A stretch of 64,000 nucleotides of DNA from Lytechinus pictus. Taxonomy: Eukaryota > Echinodermata > Echinoidea > Temnopleuroida > Toxopneustidae. Every line of letters starts with the position of its first letter. The first letter of the stretch is position 1. Shown here piece by piece: positions 57,401-59,540 of the stretch. Below the pieces are notes generated by a model. That model was not told the DNA's origin. It worked only from the letters and a program-made list of their open reading frames with translations, and did not search any database. A program made the translations under genes and the position numbers. The stretch lies in NCBI RefSeq assembly GCF_037042905.1, contig NC_087256.1:28298001-28362000 (forward strand), read 5' to 3'.

Positions 57401-59319
57401 GCGCATTTTCAGAATATGGAAATTACGTGTTTAGGGTGCTTTTCGAGACCCCATGGTCGCGCATGGTATCCACTCGTGAATGGAAGCTAGCAGCTGTCTG
57501 TTTCGAGGAAATTTTTGTAATTTTTAAATTTTTAAAAAATTTTCCTCTTACACAGACGGCTCTCTATTGTGCAGCCACCATTAGGGGGCTTACCACCCAT
57601 GGGTTCATATCATCTCGCGTGCGAAGGAATATCAGTCATATGCAGGCGACACACACGACAAGTCAAAAAGATAGTGGGCTTTTGCCCACATAAAATATCA
57701 CCCATAATCTAGTATTTCACATTCTGCTATGACACTTACCGAATCATTTAGATCCTTCCGTGACTTCTCCTTGAAGTCTCTTTTTAAAAATATGTATATT
57801 TTCTTGATCTTTAGTGAAGATTTCACAGAGATAAAAATTGGTCAGCGTAGATATCAATTTTCGCCTAAAGAGGGCGCGCGATTTATATTCATATCAAAGA
57901 CACAAGGGAAAGATTAGGAACCTACACTATTTTACACGCAAATCGATGCAAGGCATTACGCAAAGTCTGTGAAGTGTCCAATCTTTTCATTGTATAGACT
58001 TTGGTATACTGTGACGTTCGTTAATACTGCTTGTACTGCTGGTTTCGTTCCAGGCATGTGTATTTAAAAAAAAAAAATTTTTACTAGTCATCGTTTTAAA
58101 TTAATTGCAACAAAAATGTTATCATCGCCAATAGTAATCTTGAATTATGTTTTTGAAGGTATTTTATTTATTGGTGCCCATAATTAGTAAATTAATCATA
58201 AGAATTGCGCAATCACAGAATTTAGACACAGTTATAAAATTACCGAAAAGCTGAATCAAGGTTGTGAAATTTATTAGCGCCACCAACGGGCTTCTTTGTA
58301 TTTCCGTAGAAGAGACAAACGAAGTCACTTGCTAGGCCGAGGTAAGCGAAATTTGCTCTTTTTGTAATGAAATTTGTTAAAAATCGTACCGGTACGTATA
58401 ATTTTGTTATGTATTGCTACTTACCGGAAAGAGCCCCAGTGCATAGCGAGGAGTTTCGGCAAATACTACTTCAGCAATGAAGCAATGTTTGCCGACTACT
58501 TCGAAATCTACGGTCAAACACGGTCCGGTGTACGAGGTTAGTATATACATGTATAATGTATATACTAACCTCGTATTAGTGTGAGTGGGGGCTTACAATG
58601 CAAAATCCCCTCTTCGGGGCTCTTCAATTTTTGTCTTTAATGAATCAAACTTTTGAAAATGAACGCGACCGAAATGCAAATTAATATTCCCTCTTGGCAT
58701 TAATTGCCCCAAAACGGGGAAAAATCAAATTAAACAAAAGGAACAAAAACAGTGTCTTACCTCGGCTGTCACGCAACTTCAGTGATTGTCTTCACTTCCC
58801 CACTTTATCCGAACTTAGTACATAAACATATGGCCATTGAGTCCCCTGGTCAGATCTCGCTAGAACTTCGGTCTCTGTAAGACTGTATTTGGTGAGTGCA
58901 GTGAAGCCAACGAAGTTGAGCTGAACAACCAACATCACACACTGACACAGACCGAAGCTTTTGGTCTAAGGCCATGCATGCCCCCCATATCCAACTCTTG
59001 CAAATATTCCGCCGCAAAAACAAGACCGGAACTTGAAGGCCGCTGTTGTGACAAAACAGAAGGCTTGAACTTCTGATGAGCCTCTCGCTGGCCTAACGTT
59101 AGATACTCTGTTTGTCGAGACACGGCATCGGCGCGGTGACGCGATCTACCCGGTATGCCCGGGGTGCGGGCCGAGTTCGCTAGCGGCTAGCGGAGGCATT
59201 GCCTAGGCGCAGCGCTCCCGAGTAAGGAAAACGGAGCCGTGATGTGATTCAGAAGAATTCTCTGAAAATAGGGTCAAAATACCATAATACAGAAGTGTGT
59301 TAACTTACAATTTATCCAT
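14346..59319 (-). CDS. M17 leucyl-aminopeptidase-family protein, W07G4.4 type (15 exons, 524 aa)
   Basis: The spliced frame is 1575 nt: exons 59319-59309, 55398-55257, 54141-53960, 53280-53172, 51446-51328, 49915-49813, 32781-32629, 30223-30159, 29555-29440, 23860-23742, 23030-22947, 20154-20097, 17840-17791, 17289-17158 and 14477-14346. Every junction is GT-AG and in phase. M17 enzymes are two-metal (Zn/Mn) exopeptidases, usually hexameric and cytosolic, that remove N-terminal residues. The metal and catalytic residues are present with family spacing: Lys 273 and Asp 278 (VGKGVTYDTGG), Lys 285 (ADIKAG), Asp 296 (HRDKCG), and Asp 356, Glu 358 and Arg 360 in the signature NTDAEGR. The C-terminus has DIAG and PGVPTGAP. 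The length matches the nematode W07G4.4-type proteins (about 520 aa) rather than LAP3 or NPEPL1. No signal peptide is seen. Oddities: a 9-residue tandem duplication in exon 3 and very long repeat-filled introns. Substrate preference is not deducible. Confidence 0.95.
14620..14824. repeat. Purine-rich AGG/AAG tract
   Basis: From about 14640 to 14800 the plus strand is almost pure purine (GGAGG, AAGAAG units) without a fixed period. It abuts the duplication edge. Confidence 0.85.
14825..15925. mobile_element. Inverted-repeat element carrying a DR1-motif tandem array
   Basis: The ends are perfect 13-bp inverted repeats, GTCTCACCTGCAT and ATGCAGGTGAGAC. Inside are about five tandem units of roughly 153-160 bp with the phrases GATGTTCAGTGATACTTGAT and GTTATGATGGTAATTCAACA. 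Each unit carries TGACCTTTGACCT, followed by GGTCATGTGACCT or similar. The motif starts at 15017, 15170, 15323, 15485 and 15716. The right end also forms a hairpin (GTCTCAC then GTGAGAC). A truncated second copy begins at 54228. No protein is encoded; the class is uncertain, perhaps a non-autonomous DNA transposon. Confidence 0.75.
16130..16545. repeat. Three tandem units of about 125 bp
   Basis: Units share TTTGACCTCCATACCC, ATTCCATACGCATACACGATCC and TGAAGTTGATCC-like phrases at about 16150, 16300 and 16425. They are diverged. A half copy of MITE family 1 follows at 16560-16630. Confidence 0.65.
16749..17145. mobile_element. TTAA-bounded MITE, family 2, copy 1
   Basis: The ends are TTAAAGGGGAAATTCATCCTGA and TCAGGGTGAACTTCCCCTTTAA, with CATATGTTATGTTATATGAAATG inside. 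A longer relative is at 52554-53058. TTAA at both ends suggests piggyBac-type mobilisation, but no transposase is present. Confidence 0.8.
17158..17289 (-). CDS. Aminopeptidase exon 14
   Basis: A 132-nt, 44-codon exon with acceptor TTGTTTAG and donor GTAAGT. It encodes DYAFHKGKSEYEDVLQ to GHQSPAAFLMMASGLDK. Confidence 0.94.
17791..17840 (-). CDS. Aminopeptidase exon 13
   Basis: A 50-nt exon with acceptor TTTTTTTTCAG and donor GTATGA. It encodes GDLIADPFEISTIRRE. Confidence 0.93.
17905..19153. mobile_element. Nested foldback element
   Basis: The outer ends are imperfect inverted repeats (CCTTGGTCACACTTGCTCTAC against GTAGAGCAAATGTGAACAAGG). A middle pair carries CGTGTACACG-type palindromes (about 18030-18080 and 19030-19070). 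An inner pair of about 195 bp, 18308-18502 and 18585-18779, is almost identical with an 82-bp loop. No coding frame. It lies in aminopeptidase intron 12. Confidence 0.8.
19320..19580 (+). repeat. Pyrimidine-rich CTT/CTC tract
   Basis: About 250 bases of nearly pure C and T on the plus strand, mainly CTT and CTC triplets. It is purine-rich on the transcribed strand of the host gene. Confidence 0.9.
19749..20012. mobile_element. 264-bp MITE with long terminal inverted repeats
   Basis: The ends are CTTATGCTAGGAGCCCACTGG and CCAGTGGACTCCTAGCATAAG, with further inverted similarity inward (GGTGCCAATG-type phrases). It ends 84 bases below exon 12. Non-coding. Confidence 0.8.
20097..20154 (-). CDS. 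Aminopeptidase exon 12
   Basis: A 58-nt exon with acceptor TTGATGATAG and donor GTGAGA. It encodes IIMDNGPARMVDHARQMQR plus one base. The next exon supplies CT to make Ala. Confidence 0.93.
20775..21290. mobile_element. Foldback element of TTCCGAAGGTTCGT repeats
   Basis: The left half is tandem TTCCGAAGGTTCG units; the right half is the same in reverse orientation (CGAACCTTCGGAA). The outer ends are CGTAATTCCGAAG and CTTCGGAATTACAAAG. Period about 17-40 bases. Confidence 0.8.
21473..22838. mobile_element. 1.37-kb palindrome of two Penelope-like tails
   Basis: Arms 21473-22094 and 22216-22838 are inverted copies with only a few differences, around a 121-bp centre. Read outward from the centre, each arm encodes a GIY-YIG endonuclease-like piece: CSTCDKVYIGETG is complete in the right half, followed by GERMKEHRRDVRLRR and a Trp/His-rich tail, as at the C-terminus of Penelope-like elements. 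Both arms then hold two related CCAAT-type segments (TGATTGGC ... GCCAATCA) and the end motif CTGACGA-hairpin-GAAAC. No reverse transcriptase remains. It is inserted in aminopeptidase intron 11. Confidence 0.8.
22947..23030 (-). CDS. Aminopeptidase exon 11
   Basis: An 84-nt exon with acceptor CAATACCAG and donor GTAAGA. It encodes ALREINPHLMTIATLTGHA to PNYS; ATLTGH is the conserved M17 strand-loop. Confidence 0.95.
23742..23860 (-). CDS. Aminopeptidase exon 10 (NTDAEGR signature)
   Basis: A 119-nt exon with acceptor TTGATTACAG and donor GTATGG. It encodes the M17 signature NTDAEGR with Asp 356, Glu 358 and Arg 360. The preceding intron holds the 3.4-kb Penelope-like element. Confidence 0.96.
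24733..26784 (+). CDS. Penelope-like reverse transcriptase
   Basis: A 683-residue open frame. The first 15 or so codons fall in the inverted arm and are probably not native; the real N-terminus may be lost. Reverse transcriptase blocks in order: IKPADKGSAIVVM (142-154), LPKIHKP and GRPIVSG (218-234), LVTADVKSLYTNIP with Asp 291, QGTAMG (349-354), RYIDDI with the YIDD catalytic pair (389-392), then FLDTLL. All three catalytic Asp are present and no stop interrupts the domain, so it may be active or recently active. After the A8 run the frame runs on in the wrong phase and ends at TAA 26782-26784. It is telomerase-related by family knowledge. Confidence 0.88.
   Translation: MSLFLGCDGGVNIFFADLNELKRKMYLKVYYSSKQSQADQLNNTTIHPTKDSNNTQDPHSQMIPTQDTNAPSDSQQTYPCPPGRNKWIPYINNPRLQLFMENVERDVNEAATKYETNRYHDNLSRQERQALESLRSNPNIVIKPADKGSAIVVMSSKDYIAEGIRQLSDVTTYQKLDKDLTDQHLQLVKQTIDTLDEDKKVKRNLIPTNASCPNMYFLPKIHKPNNPGRPIVSGCSCPTVEISKYLDFHLRPLVTRLPSYLQDTTDFLNHIDNLNKSHAPLPERTILVTADVKSLYTNIPHNEGIQACKNALNSRQHLHPPTDQLIRLLELVLTLNNFKFQEQHYIQIQGTAMGTLLAPSYANIFMGELEKDILTNSRHAIIAGSWKRYIDDIQFMWSGSPRLLAKFQDTINTRHSTIKYTFESSNSEVCFLDTLLQLKNCTLHTELYNKPTDTHSYLLPTSCHPKHTFRSIPFSQATRVRRICSGDDSTKYMYHLTKLETHLTRCQYDTNLVTEQIQKASIIPREQLLIKNKKQSSTNIHFSVTYTPGTSTIPSIIHKHYPLIEQSDTLQTIFHRAPMTSFRRSRSLRDLLVNAKSPQMETENHNRNNQTHNHNTSDTTCTFITDMSTPELGFYKCKAKKMFTPPSHPRNNDIHKFSHWAKIQHTRSHKLQIIMGHLPPNMH
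26657..27064 (+). CDS. GIY-YIG endonuclease domain of the Penelope-like element
   Basis: An open frame of 135 codons plus stop, in a different phase from the reverse transcriptase, overlapping its last 128 bases. It contains WVIYLLTCTKCNMQYVGKTE, where VIY...YVG is the GIY-YIG core, then a conserved Arg and His/Asn stretch and RESHWIHKL near the end. It has a Cys-rich lead. The switch would have to occur at A8 (26649-26656) by one base. The inverted arm holds the same frame on the minus strand at 24769-24362. Confidence 0.8.
   Translation, partial: CSLHHHIQETTTFTSSVTGQKFNIRDHINCKSSWVIYLLTCTKCNMQYVGKTETTLYTRLNNTRSEVTNYNKNKPNSKTLPYPIHFNLPRHTVHNINITAIEIVKNKKHDTIMKRESHWIHKLKTSRPRGINADQ
27572..27809. 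mobile_element. 238-bp MITE
   Basis: The ends are CTAAAGGCCCTAACACATAGT and its near mirror AATGTGACAGGCCCTTTAG, extending to GTTCTGTG on both sides. Inside are CCCGCA.TGACAGT repeats. AT microsatellites lie at 27453-27490. Confidence 0.75.
28078..28362 (-). mobile_element. tRNA-derived SINE (minus strand)
   Basis: On the minus strand the head reads like a tRNA with A box (TGGCCCAGTGG) and B box (GGTTCGAATCC). A body with AAATTCATCCACATTGTGCTGC and CACCTGGGTCGAG follows, then GCGCTATATAAGC and an ATT-repeat tail. The acceptor stem does not pair, so it is not a tRNA gene. Relatives are at 31228-31745 and, as a remnant, 1860-1950 and 13375-13475. Confidence 0.8.
28737..29198. mobile_element. 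hAT-type non-autonomous element
   Basis: The ends are CAGGGTGACCAGA and TCTGGTCACCCTG, a perfect 13-bp inverted repeat. They are flanked by GCTTCAAG and GCTTCAGG, an 8-bp target duplication with one difference, as hAT elements make. The inside has TGTCCCG repeats and a short frame I cannot relate to a transposase. Confidence 0.8.
29440..29555 (-). CDS. Aminopeptidase exon 9 (metal site)
   Basis: A 116-nt exon with acceptor TTTTTCTAG and donor GTAAGT. It encodes the R-DKCGAAAVAGFFRAL stretch with metal ligand Asp 296, through MVRNSVGV. Confidence 0.95.
29590..29900. repeat. Degenerate GATGAT/GTTGAT microsatellite
   Basis: Trinucleotide-based ATGATG and TTGATG units over about 300 bases with many interruptions. 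It is next to exon 9. Confidence 0.85.
30159..30223 (-). CDS. Aminopeptidase exon 8 (metal site)
   Basis: A 65-nt exon with acceptor TTGATAG and donor GTTGGT. It encodes GVTYDTGGADIKAGGVMAG and on to MH, with metal ligand Asp 278 and catalytic Lys 285. Confidence 0.95.
30650..30803. repeat. Short foldback repeat
   Basis: ATTATATTGGATGGCTTTATTTC at the left mirrors GAGCCATCCAATATAAT at the right, with GGAATATTT-type repeats in the loop. Confidence 0.6.
31024..31182. mobile_element. 159-bp MITE
   Basis: The ends are GGGGAGCATTACATCAA and TTCATGAAATGCTCCCC, and the inside has GTCCGACAAGTTGTC and GTCAGATAAAACGTCTGACAA repeats. Non-coding. Confidence 0.75.
31228..31745 (+). mobile_element. tRNA-derived SINE split by a LINE
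   Basis: The SINE head (31228-31340) has B box GGGTTCAAATCC and the body TTTCAGCAAGAAATTTACCCGCATTG. The body resumes at about 31670 (GGGTACCCAGCAGGATTAAT) and ends in TAATAATAAT. The piece between is a LINE 3' end, so the LINE is younger. Confidence 0.7.
31345..31665 (+). mobile_element. LINE 3' end nested in the SINE
   Basis: The short frame QQLWNQLPIQLRQISSIET then FKSQLKTYLFNHP is the usual C-terminal tail of CR1/L2-group LINEs. It is followed by GCGCCATGAGCACCG, GTGCGCTATATAAGTAG and an ATT-repeat tail. Severely 5'-truncated. Confidence 0.75.
31743..32542. mobile_element. 800-bp foldback element with Tc1/mariner-type ends
   Basis: The ends are TACAGTGCGTCCCAGAAAAAA and its mirror TTTTTTGTGGGACGCACTGTA, with TA on each side. 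Inverted similarity runs inward for some 300 bases (AATTTGAAGAAAGGATACC against GGTATCCCCTCTTCAAATT). Consistent with a palindromic mariner-derived MITE. It ends 86 bases below exon 7. Confidence 0.8.
32629..32781 (-). CDS. Aminopeptidase exon 7
   Basis: A 153-nt, 51-codon exon with acceptor AATTAACAG and donor GTAATA. It encodes LEVLLGDKNTYPLFAAVDRC to TLMLVGK; the final Lys 273 is the first metal-site residue. It is separated from exon 6 by 17 kb, and no coding sequence seems missing because the phases and family length agree. Confidence 0.93.
32866..33045. mobile_element. MITE family 1, second copy
   Basis: The start TGTTTCATAAAGCTGTTCATAATTTACAAGCGAC and the end GGATCACCAGTTGTTCGTAAG match the copy at 10298-10445. 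Confidence 0.65.
33046..34170. other. Intron 6 sequence without recognised feature
   Basis: No exon, frame or repeat that I can support. Short frames here have no recognisable motifs and atypical composition. Confidence 0.5.
34171..34900. mobile_element. Element with GGGGCGGATCCAG ends
   Basis: The left end CTGGGGCGGATCCAG mirrors CTGGATCCGCCTATG at the right. Inside, 34420-34660 resembles a LINE 3' UTR ending in GAATGAATAAATCAATAAATG. A short relative is at 48367-48563. Confidence 0.55.
34901..35510. other. Intron 6 sequence without recognised feature
   Basis: AT-rich, with AT runs near 35105 and 35190. No coding evidence. Confidence 0.5.
35650..38030. repeat. GCTCGCGCTTCGCGCTCGC satellite, about 115-125-bp period
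   Basis: Diverged units hold a palindromic GCTCGCGCTTCGCGCTCGC core, then a spacer with CATCCTGTTCATGGTTACC, AAAGTGCTTAGAATGTCC and TTTTAGGTCAGAATAT. Ten or more units are visible. The array is broken at about 36380-37260 by other sequence and a second repeat. Confidence 0.8.
36830..37180. repeat. GGCGCCGAATTGATGTTCGACCTAGG tandem repeat
   Basis: About nine degenerate units of roughly 35-45 bases with core GCCGAATTGATGTT and CCTAGG, inside the satellite above. G runs of 10-14 lie between some units. Confidence 0.75.
38526..38850. repeat. Foldback repeat of TTGGTCCA/CCAAATGG phrases
   Basis: TCGTCTGATGCCAAATCGTCAAATTGCCAAC at the left is partly mirrored by GTTGGCACTTGGCAGTCGACGACTTGGCAA at the right. 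The loop has repeated CCAGTTGGTCCAATAG-like phrases. Confidence 0.6.
38851..39924. other. Intron 6 sequence without recognised feature
   Basis: A small direct repeat of TTATTTACAAGGTAAAGC occurs at 39302-39370. Otherwise nothing that I can support. Confidence 0.5.
39925..40431. mobile_element. MITE family 3, copy 1
   Basis: The ends are a long inverted repeat: GCACTTACATTGACGAGTGG with ATACCATGCGCGACC mirrors GGTCGCGCATGGTATCCACT with CGTCAATGGAAGTGC, flanked by G and C runs. Inside are repeated ACGTGTTTAGGGT and CTTGTTAAGGGT phrases. Copy 2 is at 56952-57486. Confidence 0.85.
40590..40865 (+). mobile_element. Probable LINE 3' tail with polyA
   Basis: It contains GGGGCTTGTCCC, similar to GGGGACAAGCCC in the LINE tail at 52280, and ends CCAATAAATGCAAAAAAATCC plus A runs. 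No coding part. Confidence 0.4.
40866..42485. other. Intron 6 sequence without recognised feature
   Basis: No exon or element that I can delimit. Short frames lack recognisable motifs. Confidence 0.5.
42486..42680. repeat. Four tandem units of about 58 bp
   Basis: Each unit reads GCATCTTCGTTATGTTTTAC then TATAGGCCTATATTTAACCCCGCATTGGGGTT. Units are nearly identical; the third is shortened. Confidence 0.85.
42681..43858. other. Intron 6 sequence, mostly featureless
   Basis: A fragment at 42780-42850 resembles the hairpin part of the repeat at 3760 and 57487. A pyrimidine tract lies near 42970-43020. Nothing else is supported. Confidence 0.5.
43859..44295. mobile_element. 437-bp MITE bounded by TTAA
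   Basis: The left end TTAAAGCCCCCATCACACTTATTCCGAAT mirrors ATTCCGAATAAGCGTGACGGGGGTATTAA at the right. The inside repeats CAGAATG and TTCGAATG phrases. Non-coding. Confidence 0.8.
44296..45253. repeat. Diverged MITE-like segment
   Basis: 44700-45095 shares AATAAGAAAGTTATGACA and a CACTCACTATTT region with 61561-62030, so both belong to one dispersed family. 45104-45240 is a small inverted repeat (CCGTAACACAAAG against CTTTGTGTTGCGG). Confidence 0.5.
45254..45475. mobile_element. Tc1/mariner-type remnant
   Basis: The right end AGGGGTTCACTAACTTTTGG plus ACACCACTGTA is the mirror of a typical mariner-type end; the left end is degenerate (CAAAATCTAGTGAACCCC). No intact transposase. Confidence 0.65.
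45476..46488. other. Intron 6 sequence without recognised feature
   Basis: AT-rich; no repeat or exon that I can support. Confidence 0.5.
46489..47076. mobile_element. Foldback MITE family 4, copy 1
   Basis: The ends are TTAAAGGAGAATGAAAC and GTTTCATTCTCCTTTAA type. The halves mirror each other over most of the length, for example GATCACTAATGCTATGGAGATCC against GGATCTACATGGCATTAGTGATC. It is nearly identical to 47245-47836. The short frame at 46775-46969 is a by-product. Confidence 0.85.
47245..47836. mobile_element. Foldback MITE family 4, copy 2
   Basis: Same orientation as copy 1, after 168 bases of unrelated sequence, differing at scattered sites and by small indels. Both ends and TTAA are intact. 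Confidence 0.85.
48367..48563. mobile_element. Short element with CAGGAGCGGACCCAG ends
   Basis: The left end CAGGAGCGGACCCAG is mirrored by CTGGATCTGCACCTG. A and C homopolymers lie inside. A relative is at 34171-34900. Confidence 0.6.
48590..49780. repeat. Old direct duplication in intron 6
   Basis: 48590-48850 and 49510-49780 share diverged phrases in the same order: AGAAATT.GCAAAATAAGCA, GTCCCAAATACACC.TTTTGTGTT, TAGATTTCATGATTTTA, and a final TGTTGCAAC / TGATGCAAC. The right copy leads straight into the exon 6 donor. The left copy has no exon beside it. Confidence 0.55.
49813..49915 (-). CDS. Aminopeptidase exon 6
   Basis: A 103-nt exon with acceptor TTGTCATCAG and donor GTAAAT. It encodes LVARDIGGSDPERMAAPKV to AGSPFIK, where M17 proteins carry the R-D-x-x-x-x-P-x-x-M/A-x-P linker before the catalytic domain. 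It sits directly downstream of a long pyrimidine minisatellite. Confidence 0.93.
49975..50575 (+). repeat. 21-bp purine minisatellite next to exon 6 acceptor
   Basis: The unit GGGATGGAGGGGGAGAAGAGA is repeated about 25 times, with seven or so identical copies at 50320-50470. On the gene's strand this is a 600-base pyrimidine tract upstream of the exon 6 acceptor at 49916. Long Pro/Ser and Gly/Glu frames across it are artefacts. Confidence 0.92.
50636..50850 (+). mobile_element. tRNA-derived SINE
   Basis: A box TGGCTCAGTGGTAGAGCG and B box GGTTCGATCCC lie at tRNA spacing. They are followed by a non-tRNA body (GAGAAGGGTAATAATATATT, GAGAGTGGCTACCCTGGG) and a TTATTATCACTATTATTAT tail. The 5' acceptor strand does not pair with GGCCGAGCC, so it is a SINE and not a tRNA gene. 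Confidence 0.8.
50851..51327. other. Intron 5 sequence without recognised feature
   Basis: AT-rich, no repeat or exon that I can support. Confidence 0.5.
51328..51446 (-). CDS. Aminopeptidase exon 5
   Basis: A 119-nt exon with acceptor TTGTTCTAG and donor GTAATT. It encodes PFEIREDVPSRR to RYIHGIESG plus two bases of Arg. It belongs to the N-terminal domain. Confidence 0.93.
51860..52495 (+). mobile_element. 5'-truncated LINE, 3' end
   Basis: The frame 51919-52179 (NILPKFLNDCF, then RVPKLKYEFSRSTI, GPKLWNCLDPDM, FKKMYINNL) is the C-terminal tail seen after LINE reverse transcriptases. It is followed by a 3' UTR with GGGGACAAGCCCTTGATAGG and a TGAATTGAATTGAA tail. A different family from the ATT-tailed LINEs. 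Sits in intron 4. Confidence 0.75.
52554..53058. mobile_element. TTAA-bounded MITE family 2, copy 2
   Basis: The ends are TTAAAGGGGAAGTTCACCCTGA and TCAGGGTGAACTTCCCCTTTAA, a perfect 22-bp inverted repeat. The shared interior with 16749-17145 includes GAGCAGCTGCCCCATATGTT. Non-coding. Confidence 0.85.
53172..53280 (-). CDS. Aminopeptidase exon 4
   Basis: A 109-nt exon with acceptor TTCTTGGCAG and donor GTGAGT. It completes the split Arg codon and encodes AIVAGMRKPLLIVCPSP to ALGALHAAYV. Confidence 0.93.
53281..53959. other. Intron 3 sequence
   Basis: A T run with G run at 53839-53868. No other feature. It begins with the exon 3 donor GTTTGA on the minus strand. Confidence 0.5.
53960..54141 (-). 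CDS. Aminopeptidase exon 3 (with 27-bp duplication)
   Basis: A 182-nt exon with acceptor CTCTTTTAG and a weaker donor GTTTGA. It encodes FDAAVGKEVTF to AAGAGIK. Bases 54034-54060 and 54061-54087 are a tandem repeat with one mismatch, giving SPGDSKVVF then SPGYSKVVF. The family normally has one such unit before TGP.NRDYDD. Confidence 0.93.
54034..54087 (-). repeat. 27-bp tandem duplication inside exon 3
   Basis: 54034-54060 and 54061-54087 are the same 27-mer with one mismatch, which changes Tyr to Asp. It adds nine residues in frame. Confidence 0.92.
54228..54870. mobile_element. Truncated second copy of the DR1-array element
   Basis: The left end GTCTCACCTGCAT is intact at 54228-54240 and the following CAATATAGCAGCAGTGCTGAC matches 14850. 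Array units carry TGACATTTGACCT (54344), TGACCTTTGACTT (54495) and TGACCTTTGACCT (54658). The right end is lost where a SINE begins. Confidence 0.75.
54880..55022 (-). mobile_element. tRNA-derived SINE piece (minus strand)
   Basis: On the minus strand GTAATAGTTCAGTCGGTAGAAC resembles an A-box/D-arm, and GGATTAGATTCCC a degenerate B box. The flanks do not form a tRNA acceptor stem. It interrupts the DR1-array element. Confidence 0.55.
55257..55398 (-). CDS. Aminopeptidase exon 2
   Basis: A 142-nt exon with acceptor CTTTCTTTCAG and donor GTAGGT; with exon 1 it makes 51 codons. It starts the N-terminal non-catalytic domain. Its 5' edge and acceptor are repeated four times in the neighbouring intron (55399-55700). 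Confidence 0.93.
55399..55700 (-). repeat. Four tandem copies of the exon 2 splice-acceptor region
   Basis: Period 65-68 bases. Each unit repeats about 30 bases of exon 2 (AGTCACATTCACTTCA on the plus strand) plus its acceptor and pyrimidine tract (CTGAAAGAAAG on the plus strand). Acceptor AG is kept in copies ending at 55463, 55596 and 55664 and lost in the one near 55531. Confidence 0.88.
55701..56951. other. Intron 1 sequence without recognised feature
   Basis: No repeat family or exon recognised. Confidence 0.5.
56952..57486. mobile_element. MITE family 3, copy 2
   Basis: The ends CACTTCCATTGACGAGTGG and CCACTCGTGAATGGAAG match copy 1 at 39925. The interior TACGTGTTTAGGGT and CTTGTTAAGG phrases are in the same order. 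It ends exactly where the next repeat begins. Confidence 0.82.
57487..58980 (+). repeat. Dispersed repeat, copy B (aminopeptidase intron 1)
   Basis: 57487-57600 matches 3772-3873 and 58590-58980 matches 3875-4090 plus 4975-5107. The piece between 57600 and 58590 is unique to this copy and includes a perfect small palindrome at 58535-58577 (CGAGGTTAGTATATACATG mirrored). A minus-strand GACAGCCGAG-GTAAG donor-like site is kept near 58760-58774. Confidence 0.75.
59309..59319 (-). CDS. Aminopeptidase exon 1 (coding part)
   Basis: ATGGATAAATT followed by donor GTAAGT. The two leftover bases join the first base of exon 2 to give MDKLMLPCEV. The 5' UTR lies at higher coordinates. Confidence 0.85.
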
Positions 59320-59540
59320 TTTGCTGCTGGAGTGGTAAATGAAAACTTCGAACAGCGTAATAACTTCGTACTTTCTGTTCAAGTGACACATACACCGAAG
59401 TGCCCGAAGCCCGTATATGTATGTATCGTATTAATATTGGCGTTACAGAGTAAGTGATCGTGATCACCTGACCGATCGCCTTGGTTGCACGTGATGCGAA
59501 ATCCCAAGACGGACGTACCAGGGGCGTGATTTAATCAGGG
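59320..59540 (-). promoter_or_regulatory. Aminopeptidase 5' UTR and promoter region
   Basis: Sequence just upstream of the first coding exon. It holds an E-box CACGTG (59487-59492) and the near-palindromic GTGATCGTGATCACCTGACC. The CpG-rich stretch 59130-59230 is on the other side, within intron 1. No TATA box is clear. Assignment by position. Confidence 0.4.
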
